Origin: Fimbriimonadaceae bacterium
Lineage (GTDB): Bacteria > Armatimonadota > Fimbriimonadia > Fimbriimonadales > Fimbriimonadaceae
Reading direction: 5' to 3'
NCBI GenBank assembly: GCA_019638795.1
Contig: JAHBTB010000001.1
Location: 310,001 to 374,000 of the forward strand
Length of the DNA stretch: 64,000 nt
The stretch's first letter is position 1. Each line of letters starts with the position of its first letter. The notes below the pieces were generated by a model, which saw only the letters and a list, made by a program, of their open reading frames with translations, was not told the DNA's origin and did no database searches. Position numbers and translations under genes: made by a program. Of this stretch, positions 1 through 9,320 are shown piece by piece.

Positions 1-2028
1 AAAGTCCGCGTCCAGTACCATGGCGCGCCCGAGGCGGGCATCTACTTCGTCCCTGCCAAGTACGCCTTCCCCGCCAAGACCCCGGTTGTCTACACCCAGG
101 GCGAAATGGTCGACAACCGCTACTGGCTCCCCACTTACGACTGGCCCGACGACAAGGCGACCAGCCAGGGAACCGTCCACCTTCCCAAGGGTTGGAAAGC
201 CCTCTCCAACGGGCAGTTGCGCGGGGTCACCCATGGGAAGACCGAAGACGTTTGGCGTTGGCGGATCAGCCGCCCCCATTCGACATACCTCATTTCCTTG
301 GTCGCGGGGCCTTACGACATCGTCGACGACGGCCACGCCAACGTCCCGGTGAGCACTTGGGTGCCCCAAGGCCTCGCCGACTGGGGCAAGGTGACCTTTG
401 GCGGCACCGACAAGGTCATCGCCTTCTACAACAAGCTGACCGGTTTCGATTATCCGTGGGAGAAGTACAGCCAGTCGGCCGTGCCCGACTTCATGTTCGG
501 GGGCATGGAGAACGTGACCTGCACCACGCAGACGATCGGAGCGCTGTTCCCGCCCTCGTACGTCGGTTTCAGCGACGCGACCGGCCTCGTGGCCCACGAA
601 CTGGCCCACCAGTGGTTCGGCGACACGGTCACGTGCCCCGATTGGCCGCATGCCTGGATCAACGAAGGATGGGCGTCGTTCCTCCCGTCTTTCTGGACCA
701 GAGAGAAGGAAGGCGAAGCCGCCTACACCATGGCCCGCCAGGGCACCCTGGACGGGGCCGCCTCGACCTCGATCTTCCAGTCCGACCGCGCGATGATCCA
801 CACGAAGTACAAGGACCCGTTCGACCTCTTCGACGGATTTGCCTACGGCGGCGGCGCGGCGCGCATGTTCATGCTGATGCACGAGGTCGGCGAGGACAAG
901 TTCTGGCCGGCGGTCAAGGCCTATCTCAACGAGCGCAAGTTTGAGAACGTCACGACCGAGCAGTTCTTCGCCTCGTTCTCCAAGTCGGTCGGCCGCGACC
1001 TCGACGCCTTCCGTCGCCAATGGTTCTACACCAAGGGTGCGCCGTCCCTGACCCTTGTGCGGAACGGTCAGCAGACGGTCGTCAAGCAAGCCAAGTACCC
1101 CTTGGCGTACCCGGTGCCGCTCGACGTCCTTCTTGTCGACCATGACGGGAAGGTCGAGAAGCGGAGCCTCCACCTGACCGAGGACGCTGCGATCGACATC
1201 CCGGGCGCAGACGGTCGCCTGGTGGTCCTCGACCCCGATTGCTGGCTGATGGCCCGTCTGGACTACGACGCCGGATACACCGCAGAGGATTGGAAACTGC
1301 TCTACCGCGTCGCCCCGAACGACGGCTGCCGGGACCGGCTGCTCAACGGGCCGATGGCCAAGGCCCTCACCAGCCCCGACTGGGTGGAGTTGGCGCGAAG
1401 GGAACGCAACCCCCGGCTCCTCCGGAACATGGTGGGCCGGATCGACAACGCCGACATCGTCCTCGAACTGACGAACCACGCCGACAAGCAGGTCGCCACC
1501 ACCGCTCTCGGCAGTTTGGGCCGGTTCAAGGGCAACGACGCCGTCCGGGCCAAGCTCGAACGAGTCTGGAAGTCCCCTGACTTCCCGGAGTACATGAAGA
1601 ACTCCGCCCTCCAGGCGCTCTTCCAAATCGAGCCCTCGGACGCCCTCGCCGACGAGGCTTGGGCCAAACCCAGCCAGATGCTCGGGTACCAAGGCCAGGC
1701 CCTCGGCTATTGGACCGGGAAGGCCGACGACAAGGCGCGTCGCTTGTGCCTCACTCTGGTCACCTCGGACGCCACCGCCGAACCCCTCCGTATCAGCGCG
1801 CTCCGGGCACTGGGCCACATCAAAGACAAGCCGGGGAGCCGTGAAGTTTACGACACCCTGGTCGGCTATCTGAAGGAGCGGAGCAACTCACCGCTCCGGA
1901 CGGCGATCAATGCCCTCGCGGACTATGGCGACCCCGCCGCGGCGCCCCTCATCGAAGCTCACCGGAACCACAGCCTCTTCTTCGTCCGTCAAGACGTCGA
2001 ACGGGCGCTCAACCGGCTGAAACGGTGA
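1..2028 (+). CDS. M1 family zinc aminopeptidase (5' end missing)
   Basis: The reading frame is open from base 1, so the gene starts before the window; 675 codons are visible. Seen: the substrate-anchoring motif GGMEN (visible residues 167-171) and a gluzincin site HELAH (199-203) followed 18 residues later by E222 in NEGW, giving HEXXH-X18-E. These define the M1 (aminopeptidase N-like) family, which removes N-terminal residues from peptides. The last ~250 residues look like alpha-helical HEAT/ERAP1-like repeats (repeated ALG.I / AL..IE patterns). The next gene lies on the opposite strand with only 3 bases between the stop codons. Localisation cannot be judged because the N-terminus is missing. 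Confidence 0.93.
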   Translation, partial: KVRVQYHGAPEAGIYFVPAKYAFPAKTPVVYTQGEMVDNRYWLPTYDWPDDKATSQGTVHLPKGWKALSNGQLRGVTHGKTEDVWRWRISRPHSTYLISLVAGPYDIVDDGHANVPVSTWVPQGLADWGKVTFGGTDKVIAFYNKLTGFDYPWEKYSQSAVPDFMFGGMENVTCTTQTIGALFPPSYVGFSDATGLVAHELAHQWFGDTVTCPDWPHAWINEGWASFLPSFWTREKEGEAAYTMARQGTLDGAASTSIFQSDRAMIHTKYKDPFDLFDGFAYGGGAARMFMLMHEVGEDKFWPAVKAYLNERKFENVTTEQFFASFSKSVGRDLDAFRRQWFYTKGAPSLTLVRNGQQTVVKQAKYPLAYPVPLDVLLVDHDGKVEKRSLHLTEDAAIDIPGADGRLVVLDPDCWLMARLDYDAGYTAEDWKLLYRVAPNDGCRDRLLNGPMAKALTSPDWVELARRERNPRLLRNMVGRIDNADIVLELTNHADKQVATTALGSLGRFKGNDAVRAKLERVWKSPDFPEYMKNSALQALFQIEPSDALADEAWAKPSQMLGYQGQALGYWTGKADDKARRLCLTLVTSDATAEPLRISALRALGHIKDKPGSREVYDTLVGYLKERSNSPLRTAINALADYGDPAAAPLIEAHRNHSLFFVRQDVERALNRLKR

Positions 2029-2031
2029 CGG

Positions 2032-2484
2032 TCAGTCGATTTCGAGGGACTTGAACCGCTTTTCCGACTGGGTCATGTCGGCGGTGAGGACGGTGTAGGC
2101 CCACTGCACGCGCGCCCGCAATGCTGTCGCACTCTTGGCCTCGTCCGATCCGGGCGTGAAGTTGTCTGGTTGCGTCCGTCGGTTGAGTTTTTCAAAGGCC
2201 CGGCGGACGGCGTCAAAGTCGTCTTGAGGCCCGACTCCGAGGATCTGGCGGGCCTGCGCTTTCAGGTCTCCCTCGGTCGGCGTCGCCCGGGGGGCTGGTG
2301 CGGCCTGCCCGGAAACCGAATCCACCGCCGACACCTCGCCTTCGGCAAGGTCGCTGGCCGAGGGCGTGCGGGTGGCCGCGTTGAGTTCCTTCCACGCGTC
2401 GTCCCATTCGATGCCCTTGATCCTGTCCCATTCGCGGTTGACATAGCCGCGCAGCAGGTCGTAAGCGCGCTGGAACTCGCTCAA
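2032..2484 (-). CDS. J-domain-like protein with QPD in place of HPD
   Basis: 150 aa. The C-terminal ~70 residues resemble a J domain: an ARQILGVG opening, a helix FDAVRRAFEKLNRRT, then QPD where DnaJ proteins have the invariant HPD, and a closing helix with RVQWAYTVL. In known J domains HPD is needed to stimulate DnaK ATPase, so this copy is probably a J-like protein without that activity (inference). The N-terminal half is charged, with a low-complexity A/P/T-rich linker. Its ATG overlaps the stop of the upstream coiled-coil gene (ATGA), so the two are translationally coupled. No membrane segment is visible. The J-domain call rests on pattern recognition only. Confidence 0.6.
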   Translation of the reverse strand: MSEFQRAYDLLRGYVNREWDRIKGIEWDDAWKELNAATRTPSASDLAEGEVSAVDSVSGQAAPAPRATPTEGDLKAQARQILGVGPQDDFDAVRRAFEKLNRRTQPDNFTPGSDEAKSATALRARVQWAYTVLTADMTQSEKRFKSLEID

Positions 2485-3128
2485 TGCCGGACTCCCATCG
2501 TCGCCTCGACCTCCTCGATCGACGAGCTCAGGCTCTGAAGATGGCTCAGGTTGTCGCGGAGGTCGTCGGCGGTGCCGCGCGCCCCCATGGCCGTCATCAT
2601 CGACATGCGGCTGTGCAGCTCGCTGAGAGCAGCCTCGGCTTCCCGGACCTGCTGGTCAAAACCGGCGAGTTGTCCGTCCGCCTGCTCCAGGGTCTCCTTG
2701 GCCTGCCGGTAGTTCGCCAAGGTGCGCTCGATGGAAGCCTTCTCCTCGACCGAGGCCGCCTGGGCGGACTTGAGTTCAAGCCTGGCCTCCTCGTCCTCGC
2801 TGATCCGGGCGTTGCGGTGGGCGCGGCGGATGTTGTCCCGCTGAAGGGCCACCTGGGTGATCTTGGCGATGAGCTGGGCCGACGCCTCCATGGCCTCCTT
2901 GCCGACCACCTGCAGCTCAGGCAAATTCCGGTTGGCCTTCATCGTGCGCTCGATCTCGTCACGTAACCGGCGGAGCCCAGCGGTCTGGTGACGGACTTCC
3001 GACGGCAGTTCCGTCGGGTGGGGCACCCCGGTGAGCGCCTGGTGCCGGCGAACCGACCACTTGAGGCCGACAATGAAGGCGACCACAACGAGAAGGAACA
3101 GACCAAAGATCGCGCCGAGAAACTCCAT
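2481..3128 (-). CDS. membrane-anchored coiled-coil protein, unknown function
   Basis: 215 aa. One N-terminal hydrophobic segment (about residues 4-22, GAIFGLFLLVVVAFIVGL) is followed by WSVRRHQ and a long charged helical region rich in E, Q, R and A, typical of a coiled coil. The layout (single membrane anchor, long cytoplasmic coiled coil) is faintly PspA- or RmuC-like, but I see no family signature. It sits 12 bases after the putative secreted beta-rich gene and overlaps the J-like gene by 4 bases, so the three are probably one transcript. Confidence 0.65.
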   Translation of the reverse strand: MEFLGAIFGLFLLVVVAFIVGLKWSVRRHQALTGVPHPTELPSEVRHQTAGLRRLRDEIERTMKANRNLPELQVVGKEAMEASAQLIAKITQVALQRDNIRRAHRNARISEDEEARLELKSAQAASVEEKASIERTLANYRQAKETLEQADGQLAGFDQQVREAEAALSELHSRMSMMTAMGARGTADDLRDNLSHLQSLSSSIEEVEATMGVRH

Positions 3129-3140
3129 GCCTCACCCACC

Positions 3141-4028
3141 TTACAGTTTAACGTGGCTGACCAACCCGAAGTCCTTGACCTTAGTCCCTTCGAAGCGGAC
3201 AAACGGCATCCATGTCAGCATGCGGCTGACCGGCACCACGCCGGTCAGACGATAGTAATCCTTTTGCCCCGACCAGTTGCGCGCCCACTCACCCGTCAGC
3301 CGCCAGGTTGTCGGCAGGATCGGCGCGGTGACCCTCAAGACACTCAGGTCAAGGTCACGGTCCTCCACCGTCTCGCCGTTGCGCAGCGCGACGTACTCGC
3401 CGACCACCGTCACGCCGCGCCAGAACACCGTCGTGTCGGCCCCTAGGGCCAACTGGTAACCCCGGTCGCGGCCGAGGGCCTCTTTTGGCAATTGGAAGGC
3501 GGTCAAGTCGGTGGCTTGGTTGGCCCACCCGTCTCCATAGGCAAAGCTGAGTCCGAAGAGGTTGCCCCCCACCCGGCCGATCACGCCCCTCGACCGGCCA
3601 CGACCTCCGTCGGCCAAAGCGACCTTGATCGGGGCGTCTTCGTAAAGCAAAGTCGTGTCGATCCGCGCCGCCACCACCGTCGGCCTGAGTACCGCTCCGG
3701 TGCCAAACGGCAGGTACTGCTTCCCCAACCGCCAAAAACCGCGGTTCTCGATGTAGTACTCGTCCAGGGCCTCGGTGTCTGCGTCGGTGTCGACGCGGTG
3801 GAGGCGCTGGGACACCGTGACCCGGTTGCCCGATTCCAAGATGAGCCGGAACCCGACGACGCTCGGACGCCCCTCGATGTCGTACCAGCGGTACACCACC
3901 CGACGGTCGTTCTCCTTGGCCAAGGTCGGCCACAAATCGGCGAAGAAGGCGACATCCGGTGTTTGGGCCCGGGCCATCGGCCCGACAAGCAAAGCCAAAG
4001 CGAGCGCCGGCAGGCACCGCCTAGTCAT
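3141..4028 (-). CDS. secreted, probably beta-barrel or beta-rich envelope protein
   Basis: 295 aa with a clear signal peptide (MTRR, then LPALALALLVG, with likely cleavage after ARA near residue 21). The mature part alternates aromatic/hydrophobic and polar residues (VVYRWYDIEG, GFRLILESGN, YQLALGAD, WRLTGEWARN) and ends in a hydrophobic pattern, suggesting an outer-membrane barrel or surface beta protein. I do not recognise the family. Its ATG overlaps the hisS stop by 8 bases, so it is read from the hisS transcript. Confidence 0.6.
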   Translation of the reverse strand: MTRRCLPALALALLVGPMARAQTPDVAFFADLWPTLAKENDRRVVYRWYDIEGRPSVVGFRLILESGNRVTVSQRLHRVDTDADTEALDEYYIENRGFWRLGKQYLPFGTGAVLRPTVVAARIDTTLLYEDAPIKVALADGGRGRSRGVIGRVGGNLFGLSFAYGDGWANQATDLTAFQLPKEALGRDRGYQLALGADTTVFWRGVTVVGEYVALRNGETVEDRDLDLSVLRVTAPILPTTWRLTGEWARNWSGQKDYYRLTGVVPVSRMLTWMPFVRFEGTKVKDFGLVSHVKL

Positions 4029-5295
4029 CGGCGATCCTCAACACGACGTCGTGGGGGAGGGTCTTCTGCTCGCCCGTGACCAGGTCTTTCACCGACACCG
4101 TCCCGGCGGCAAGCTCGTCGTCACCGATGACGGCGGCGAGGACGGCCCCGTTGCGGTCGGCCTGCTTGAACTGAGCTTTCACCGACCGCCCGTCCAGGTC
4201 CAGCGAACATCCTGCCCCCCGGGCCCGCAGTTCCCGGGCCAGCCCGCGGGCCGCGTCACGGGCCGCCTCGGTGGCGGCGACGACATACCACCGGGTCGCG
4301 ACCTTGGGCTTGGCCGCTTGCCCGGCGAGCTCGGCGACGTGGAGGGCGCGCTCCACCCCGATACCCACCCCGACGCTGGGTGTCGACGGGCCGCCCAGTT
4401 GTTCGACCAAGCCGTCGTACCGCCCGCCGCCACAGAGGGCGCCGAACTCCGCACTGACCACCTCGAAGACGGTATCCGTGTAGTAGTCCAGGCCGCGGAC
4501 GATGCTGTCGTCGACCTCGAAGGCCGTACCTTGTTCGCGCAGGTGCCCCTGCAGCGCCTCGAACGAAACCTTGCTCTCGTCACCGAGGAAGCCAAGGATC
4601 GACGGCAAGCCGTCGAGGACCCGGCGGAGGTCGGGGTCTTTGGTGTCCAGCAGTCTCAGCGGGTTCTTCTCCGCTTTCGCCCGGGTTTCGCCGTCTTGGT
4701 CGGCCATCCACCCGCCCACGTGCTGGAGCACCGCCCTTTCGTAGTCGGCCCGGGTCTCGCCTCGGCCGATGGAGTTGACTTTCACAACAACGTCCGCGAG
4801 CCCCATCAGGTGGAAGAACCGTACCGTCACGTCGATGATCTCGGCGTCCGCCAACGGCGATGGGCTACCGATCAACTCATAGCCCGCCTGGTGGAACTGG
4901 CGGTACCGCCCCTTCTGCGGTCGGTTGTAGCGGAAGACGGGGCCGAAGTAACCCAACCGGGTGACGACGCCCTGCCCGCCCATCGGGTGCTCGATGTAGG
5001 CGCGCATCGCCGGTGCGGTGCCCTCTGGACGCAGGGCGACGTGCCGCCCCCCCTTGTCCGTGAAGTCGTACATCTCCTTGCTGACGATGTCGCTGGTCTC
5101 GCCGCTCGTGCGCAAGAACAGGTCGAGGTCCTCAAAGATCGGTGTCCGAACTTCTTGGTACCCGTATAAACCTGCCACTTGACGGAACACCTGTTCGGCC
5201 GCCTGCCACCGGTGGACCTCGAAGACCGGTTCCTTGGCGTAGGGGGCGGGAACGATGTCCGCCGTGCCACGGGGAGCCTGGTACTTGCCCGCCAC
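4021..5295 (-). CDS. hisS: histidyl-tRNA synthetase
   Basis: 424 aa, the usual length for bacterial HisRS, which charges tRNA-His in the cytoplasm. Seen: N-terminal RGTADIVP; class II motif 2 region FRYNRPQKGRYRQFHQ; the HisRS signatures GLDYYTDTVFE and GGGRYDGL; and a C-terminal anticodon-binding domain. The start is GTG at 5295, sharing one base with the TAG stop of the upstream aldolase (TAGTG), so translation is probably coupled. Confidence 0.96.
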   Translation of the reverse strand: MAGKYQAPRGTADIVPAPYAKEPVFEVHRWQAAEQVFRQVAGLYGYQEVRTPIFEDLDLFLRTSGETSDIVSKEMYDFTDKGGRHVALRPEGTAPAMRAYIEHPMGGQGVVTRLGYFGPVFRYNRPQKGRYRQFHQAGYELIGSPSPLADAEIIDVTVRFFHLMGLADVVVKVNSIGRGETRADYERAVLQHVGGWMADQDGETRAKAEKNPLRLLDTKDPDLRRVLDGLPSILGFLGDESKVSFEALQGHLREQGTAFEVDDSIVRGLDYYTDTVFEVVSAEFGALCGGGRYDGLVEQLGGPSTPSVGVGIGVERALHVAELAGQAAKPKVATRWYVVAATEAARDAARGLARELRARGAGCSLDLDGRSVKAQFKQADRNGAVLAAVIGDDELAAGTVSVKDLVTGEQKTLPHDVVLRIADD

Positions 5296-5933
5296 TACTC
5301 GAGCCTCCCGTTTAAGGAAACCTTGAGGAGGTGGTCAAACGCGTCGTCAGGCATCGGACGCGGGGTGCCGACCATCCGCGCGTTGGCGATCACTTGGCAC
5401 ACACGCTCTAAGGTTTCCATACGGTTATAGGCGTCGGTCAGGCAATTTCCCATGACCACCGCGCCATGGTGGGAGAGCAGGAACGTCTTGTGGTCCTCAA
5501 GAAAGGGCCGGATCGCCGCAGGCAACTCTTCCGTGCCTGGCATGCCAAACGGGACGTTGGCGACGCTGCCCAAGACGATCGCCGCCTCGGGGAGCCAGTT
5601 GTCGGGCACCGTCTCACCGGCCAAGGCGAAACCGGTCGCCATCGCGGGGTGGGCGTGGACCACCGCCTGGCAGTCCGGACGGCCCGCATAGACCGCCAAG
5701 TGCAGTTTGACCTCGCTGCTCGGGGCGTTCCCCTTGACCACGCCGCCCTTGTAGTCCATGACGACGATGTCGTCTGGGCGCAGATGCCCCTTGCTGAGCC
5801 CGCTCGGCGTGCAGAGAAGGCGCTTGTCGTCCAGGCGCGCGCTGATGTTGCCTTCAGCGGCACCGACTAGCCCACGCTGCCACAAGCGTCGTCCGGTCTC
5901 ACAGATGGCGGCCCGTAGTTCGAGTTCGGTCAT
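5295..5933 (-). CDS. class II aldolase/adducin family protein (fuculose-phosphate aldolase-like)
   Basis: 212 aa from ATG 5933; an upstream TTG at 5969 is in frame, but this ATG has AGGT about 6 bases before it and starts at the usual family N-terminus (MTELELRAAICETGRRL). Seen: GNISARL and the TPSG phosphate-binding turn, SSEVKLH with the catalytic/zinc region, HAH, and HHG zinc ligands. The family cleaves sugar phosphates such as L-fuculose-1-phosphate or L-ribulose-5-phosphate, or handles methylthioribulose-phosphate. The substrate here cannot be fixed. It lies 37 bases after flhA and overlaps hisS by one base. Confidence 0.85.
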   Translation of the reverse strand: MTELELRAAICETGRRLWQRGLVGAAEGNISARLDDKRLLCTPSGLSKGHLRPDDIVVMDYKGGVVKGNAPSSEVKLHLAVYAGRPDCQAVVHAHPAMATGFALAGETVPDNWLPEAAIVLGSVANVPFGMPGTEELPAAIRPFLEDHKTFLLSHHGAVVMGNCLTDAYNRMETLERVCQVIANARMVGTPRPMPDDAFDHLLKVSLNGRLE

Positions 5934-5970
5934 GAAAGTGACCTGATTATGATGGACGGCGACCCGCAAC

Positions 5971-8067
5971 TTAGGCCACGGCGGCGGCGACCGCCACTTG
6001 GCCGCAGAACTCCACCTCGGCCTGGGCGGAGACCTCGTTGTAGGCCATCACCGGCACGGTGACGCCGGTCCGCTCCATCAGCTTACGCAGGGCGAGCCGC
6101 ACTTGGGTGCCGCACAAGAGGACCACTTGCCGGCTTTGGGCCGTCGCCGTCTCCACCTGCTGGGACACTTCCTGGACGAAGGCCTGCTGCTGGGTGGGTT
6201 CCAGGGACACCATCACCCCTCCGGCCGTCGACTGCACCGCCTCCTGCATGGCCCGTTCGGTGGCGGCGTCCATCGTCAGGCACCACAGCTTGCCGGCCTC
6301 GTCGATGTATTGTCGGGTGATGGTGCGTGCGATGCTCGCCCGCACCAGTTCGCCCATCTGCTCCATGTCTTTGACCCGGCCGGCAAAGTCGGCCATGGTC
6401 TCCAGGATGGTGATGACGTCGCGGATCGGGACCCGCTCGCGAAGCAGGTGCTGGAACACCTTTTGGACGTCGCCCAGACCCACCCCGGCAGGTTGGAGTT
6501 CGTTGACGACGGCTTCGTTGGTGTTCTTCGTGGTCTCAAGGAGTTGTTGGACTTCCTGGCGGCTCAGGAGCTCGGCGGCATGGGTCTTGACGACCTCGGC
6601 CAGGTGCGTCGTCATCATCGCGGTCGGTTCGACGACGGTGTAGCCGCTTCTTTCTGCCTGCTCCCGCATCGGCGGTTCGACCCACACGGCGTCCAGCTTG
6701 AACACCGGTTCGACCGTCGGCGTGCCGATGACCGGGTTCAGGACGTTGCCGCTGTCAATCGCCAACAGGCAGTCCGGCTGAGCCTCTCCCTTGGCGACGT
6801 CTTCCCCCCGGACCTTGATGACGTACTCGTAGGGGCCGAGCATCGCGTTGTCGCGGATGCGGACGCTGGGCATGACATAGCCGATCTCCAGGGCGATCTG
6901 GCGGCGGGTGGCCGTGACACGCTCGGAGAGGTCGCCACCGACCCGAGTGTCGGCGAGTTTGGTCAGGCCGTAGCCGATTTCGATCTCCAGTGCGTCGACA
7001 TTGACCAGCGGCAAGACGGCCTCCGGGCCCGTCGGGACGACAGGGACCACCGGCTTGGGCGCCTTCTCGACGGGCGGGGACAAGAGCCCTTTCGAGATGT
7101 CCGGGTTGCTCTTGGCGATGCGGCTGATGGCGAACATCAGCCCCCCGACGGCGAGGAAGATCACGCTCGGAAACCCAGGGACCAGGGCGAAGCACCCGAT
7201 CGCGACACCGGCGGTAGCGAGGGCCCGAGGCTGGCCCAGCACTTGGCCGAACATCGTGCCCGCCATCCCGGTCTCTTGACCGGCGCGGGTGACAAGGAGG
7301 CCGCTTGCGGTGGAGATGAGCAGGGCCGGAATCTGGCTGACCAGACCTTCGCCGACGGACAGGATGGCGTAGGTGCTGAGGATCGCCATGGGGTCGCCTT
7401 CGCCGCGCATGAAGCCCGTGGCAAAGCCACCCAGAATGTTGATCGCGATGATGAGCAGGCTGGCGACCGCGTCGCCCTTCACGAACTTGCTCGCGCCGTC
7501 CATCGCGCCGTAGAAGTCGGCCTCCTGCTTGACCTGTTTGCGGCGGGCCCGGGCTCCTTCTTCGTCGATCAGACCGGCGGCCAAGTCGGCGTCGATCGCC
7601 ATCTGTTTGCCGGGCATGGCGTCGAGGGTGAACCGGGCGACGACCTCGGAGACGCGTGTCGAACCGTTCGTGATGACCACGAACTGCACGATCATGAGGA
7701 TGAGGAAGCTGATGAAACCGACGACGAAGTTACCGCCCAGCACGAACTGGCCGAACGTGCCGATGACGTTGCCGGCATGGCCGTTCCCAAGGATCAGCTT
7801 GGTGGCCGCGATGCTCAAGGCCAGGCGCATCAGCGTGGTGACAAGGAGGAGCGACGGGAAAACGCTGAACTGGAGGGGGTCCTTGACATTGACGCTGGTG
7901 AGCAAGATGACCAGCGACCCGGCGAGGGTGGTGACCAGACCCAGGTCAAGGATGATGTCGGGCAACGGCATGACCAGCATGGCCACGACGACGAGCACGC
8001 CCAAGCCAAGCAAGAGGTCGGTGTGCTTCAGGACTTGTTGCAGCTGGCGCATGGCGTCGAGGTTCAC
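5971..8067 (-). CDS. flhA: flagellar biosynthesis protein FlhA
   Basis: 698 aa, normal FlhA length. FlhA is the large export-gate subunit of the flagellar type III apparatus. Seen: about eight hydrophobic segments in the N-terminal half; the conserved FHIPEP-family stretch MRLALSIAATKLIL; the block STRVSEVVARFTLDAMPGKQ; FKKE-like charged loops; and a soluble C-terminal domain with the typical GYTVVEP and TMADFAGRVKD helices. The start used is GTG at 8067; ATG at 8052 is an alternative. No other flagellar gene is in the window: it lies between mqnE and an aldolase. A non-flagellar SctV homologue is less likely given the FlhA-type N-terminus. Confidence 0.9.
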   Translation of the reverse strand: MNLDAMRQLQQVLKHTDLLLGLGVLVVVAMLVMPLPDIILDLGLVTTLAGSLVILLTSVNVKDPLQFSVFPSLLLVTTLMRLALSIAATKLILGNGHAGNVIGTFGQFVLGGNFVVGFISFLILMIVQFVVITNGSTRVSEVVARFTLDAMPGKQMAIDADLAAGLIDEEGARARRKQVKQEADFYGAMDGASKFVKGDAVASLLIIAINILGGFATGFMRGEGDPMAILSTYAILSVGEGLVSQIPALLISTASGLLVTRAGQETGMAGTMFGQVLGQPRALATAGVAIGCFALVPGFPSVIFLAVGGLMFAISRIAKSNPDISKGLLSPPVEKAPKPVVPVVPTGPEAVLPLVNVDALEIEIGYGLTKLADTRVGGDLSERVTATRRQIALEIGYVMPSVRIRDNAMLGPYEYVIKVRGEDVAKGEAQPDCLLAIDSGNVLNPVIGTPTVEPVFKLDAVWVEPPMREQAERSGYTVVEPTAMMTTHLAEVVKTHAAELLSRQEVQQLLETTKNTNEAVVNELQPAGVGLGDVQKVFQHLLRERVPIRDVITILETMADFAGRVKDMEQMGELVRASIARTITRQYIDEAGKLWCLTMDAATERAMQEAVQSTAGGVMVSLEPTQQQAFVQEVSQQVETATAQSRQVVLLCGTQVRLALRKLMERTGVTVPVMAYNEVSAQAEVEFCGQVAVAAAVA

Positions 8068-8142
8068 GCGGGTCCACTACGGGCCCATTGGTGTTCTCGG
8101 TGTTTTTGCCGGGAAATGGAGGCCAGCAACCGGTCCGAAAGG

Positions 8143-9306
8143 CTAACCGACGACGCTGAGCGGCGTCAGATTCCGCGCCCGCGGTGAGGCGGACCCGCCC
8201 TCGCGCTGGATCGGCCGGTACAGAGAGTCCCGCTCGACCGGCTCGCGCCCCGCCTCCTCGATCATCGCGCACATGTTCGCAAAGGTCAGGACCTGCTTTT
8301 TGTTGCCAAAGTCACCCTCGTTGTAGGTGATCTCGTACTCGTGGACCAGCCCGTCGGTGTCGTTGGCGCCGTACCAGAGGGCGGCCTGGGTGACTTCCGG
8401 CGTGTTCATGATCCAGAAGCTCTTGATGTGGTCGAAATTGTCGAGCATCAGCCGGGCGACCGCGATGTTCCGCAGGTCGACGTAGGCGGACGGCATCTTG
8501 CGGTCGGCGAGCTCGGTGTTCTCCGGGTGGAAGCACAGCGGCGTGAACGAGACGAAGTGACCGGTCTCGTCCTGCAACTCGCGCAACTGGACGAGGTGCT
8601 GGACACGCTCCTCGTTCGTCTCGATGTGCCCGTAAAGCATCGTCGCGTACTGCTTCAGACCGAGCTTGGCGGCCGAACGGGCCACCGCCTTCCACTCCTC
8701 GCCTCCGAGTTTCCGGCCGAACAACTCGCGGTGCACGCGGTCGCTGAGGACTTCGATACCGCCGCCCGGCAACGAGTCCAGACCGGCCTCGATCAAGTCC
8801 TTCAGGGCCTGGTCGATGGAGACGTTGCCCTTTCGGGCGATCTGTTCGATCTCAATGGCGGTGAACGCTTTGACATGCACCCCCGGCAGGGTCTCCTTGA
8901 CGACCCGCACCATGTCCATGTAATAGCTGTACGGCAACCTTGGGTTGATGCCCCCCACCATGTGGATCTCGGTGAGGTCGACCTCCTTGTGCCACTGCGC
9001 CCGCTTGCGGACCTCTTCGATGGACATTTCGTAGGGGTCCGGGCCGCCCTTCTTGGCGTAAAACGAACAGAACTTACAGAACTTGTTACAGATGTTCGTG
9101 TAGTTGATGTGCTGGTTGCGGACAAAGTAGGTGGTCTTGCCGTGCCGCCGCTCTCGCACCAGGTTGGCCATGAAACCGACACCGGTCAAGTTCGGGGAGT
9201 CGAAGAGGGCCACGCCGTCCTCGGCGGTCAACCGCTCGCCCGCCTCGACCTTCAAGTAGACCGGGTAAAGCTCTTCACCGACGACACGCTTCGGGTCGAT
9301 TCCCAT
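8143..9306 (-). CDS. mqnE: aminofutalosine synthase, radical SAM
   Basis: 387 aa from ATG 9306. Radical SAM cluster CX3CX2C at C73, C77, C80 (NICNKFCKFC). The block HMVGGINPRLPYSYY and especially VKAFTAIEIEQIA match MqnE rather than MqnC or CofH. MqnE joins the enolpyruvyl product of MqnA to SAM-derived adenosine to give aminofutalosine, an early step of futalosine-type menaquinone synthesis. An in-frame TTG at 9330 would put a perfect palindrome (9321-9346) inside the coding region; the ATG leaves it in the leader, so I prefer the ATG. flhA follows after 75 bases. Other mqn genes are not in this window. Confidence 0.9.
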   Translation of the reverse strand: MGIDPKRVVGEELYPVYLKVEAGERLTAEDGVALFDSPNLTGVGFMANLVRERRHGKTTYFVRNQHINYTNICNKFCKFCSFYAKKGGPDPYEMSIEEVRKRAQWHKEVDLTEIHMVGGINPRLPYSYYMDMVRVVKETLPGVHVKAFTAIEIEQIARKGNVSIDQALKDLIEAGLDSLPGGGIEVLSDRVHRELFGRKLGGEEWKAVARSAAKLGLKQYATMLYGHIETNEERVQHLVQLRELQDETGHFVSFTPLCFHPENTELADRKMPSAYVDLRNIAVARLMLDNFDHIKSFWIMNTPEVTQAALWYGANDTDGLVHEYEITYNEGDFGNKKQVLTFANMCAMIEEAGREPVERDSLYRPIQREGGSASPRARNLTPLSVVG

Positions 9307-9320
9307 TGTCCTGTTGTCCC

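Noticed and set aside
8068-8142. promoter or terminator between mqnE and flhA
   Set aside because: No convincing hairpin with a T-run and no -10 at either leaderless or normal spacing; read-through from mqnE is simpler.
5998-8187. 729-codon plus-strand frame opposite flhA
   Set aside because: Antisense shadow of flhA; composition dominated by H, D, G and R, no recognisable fold.
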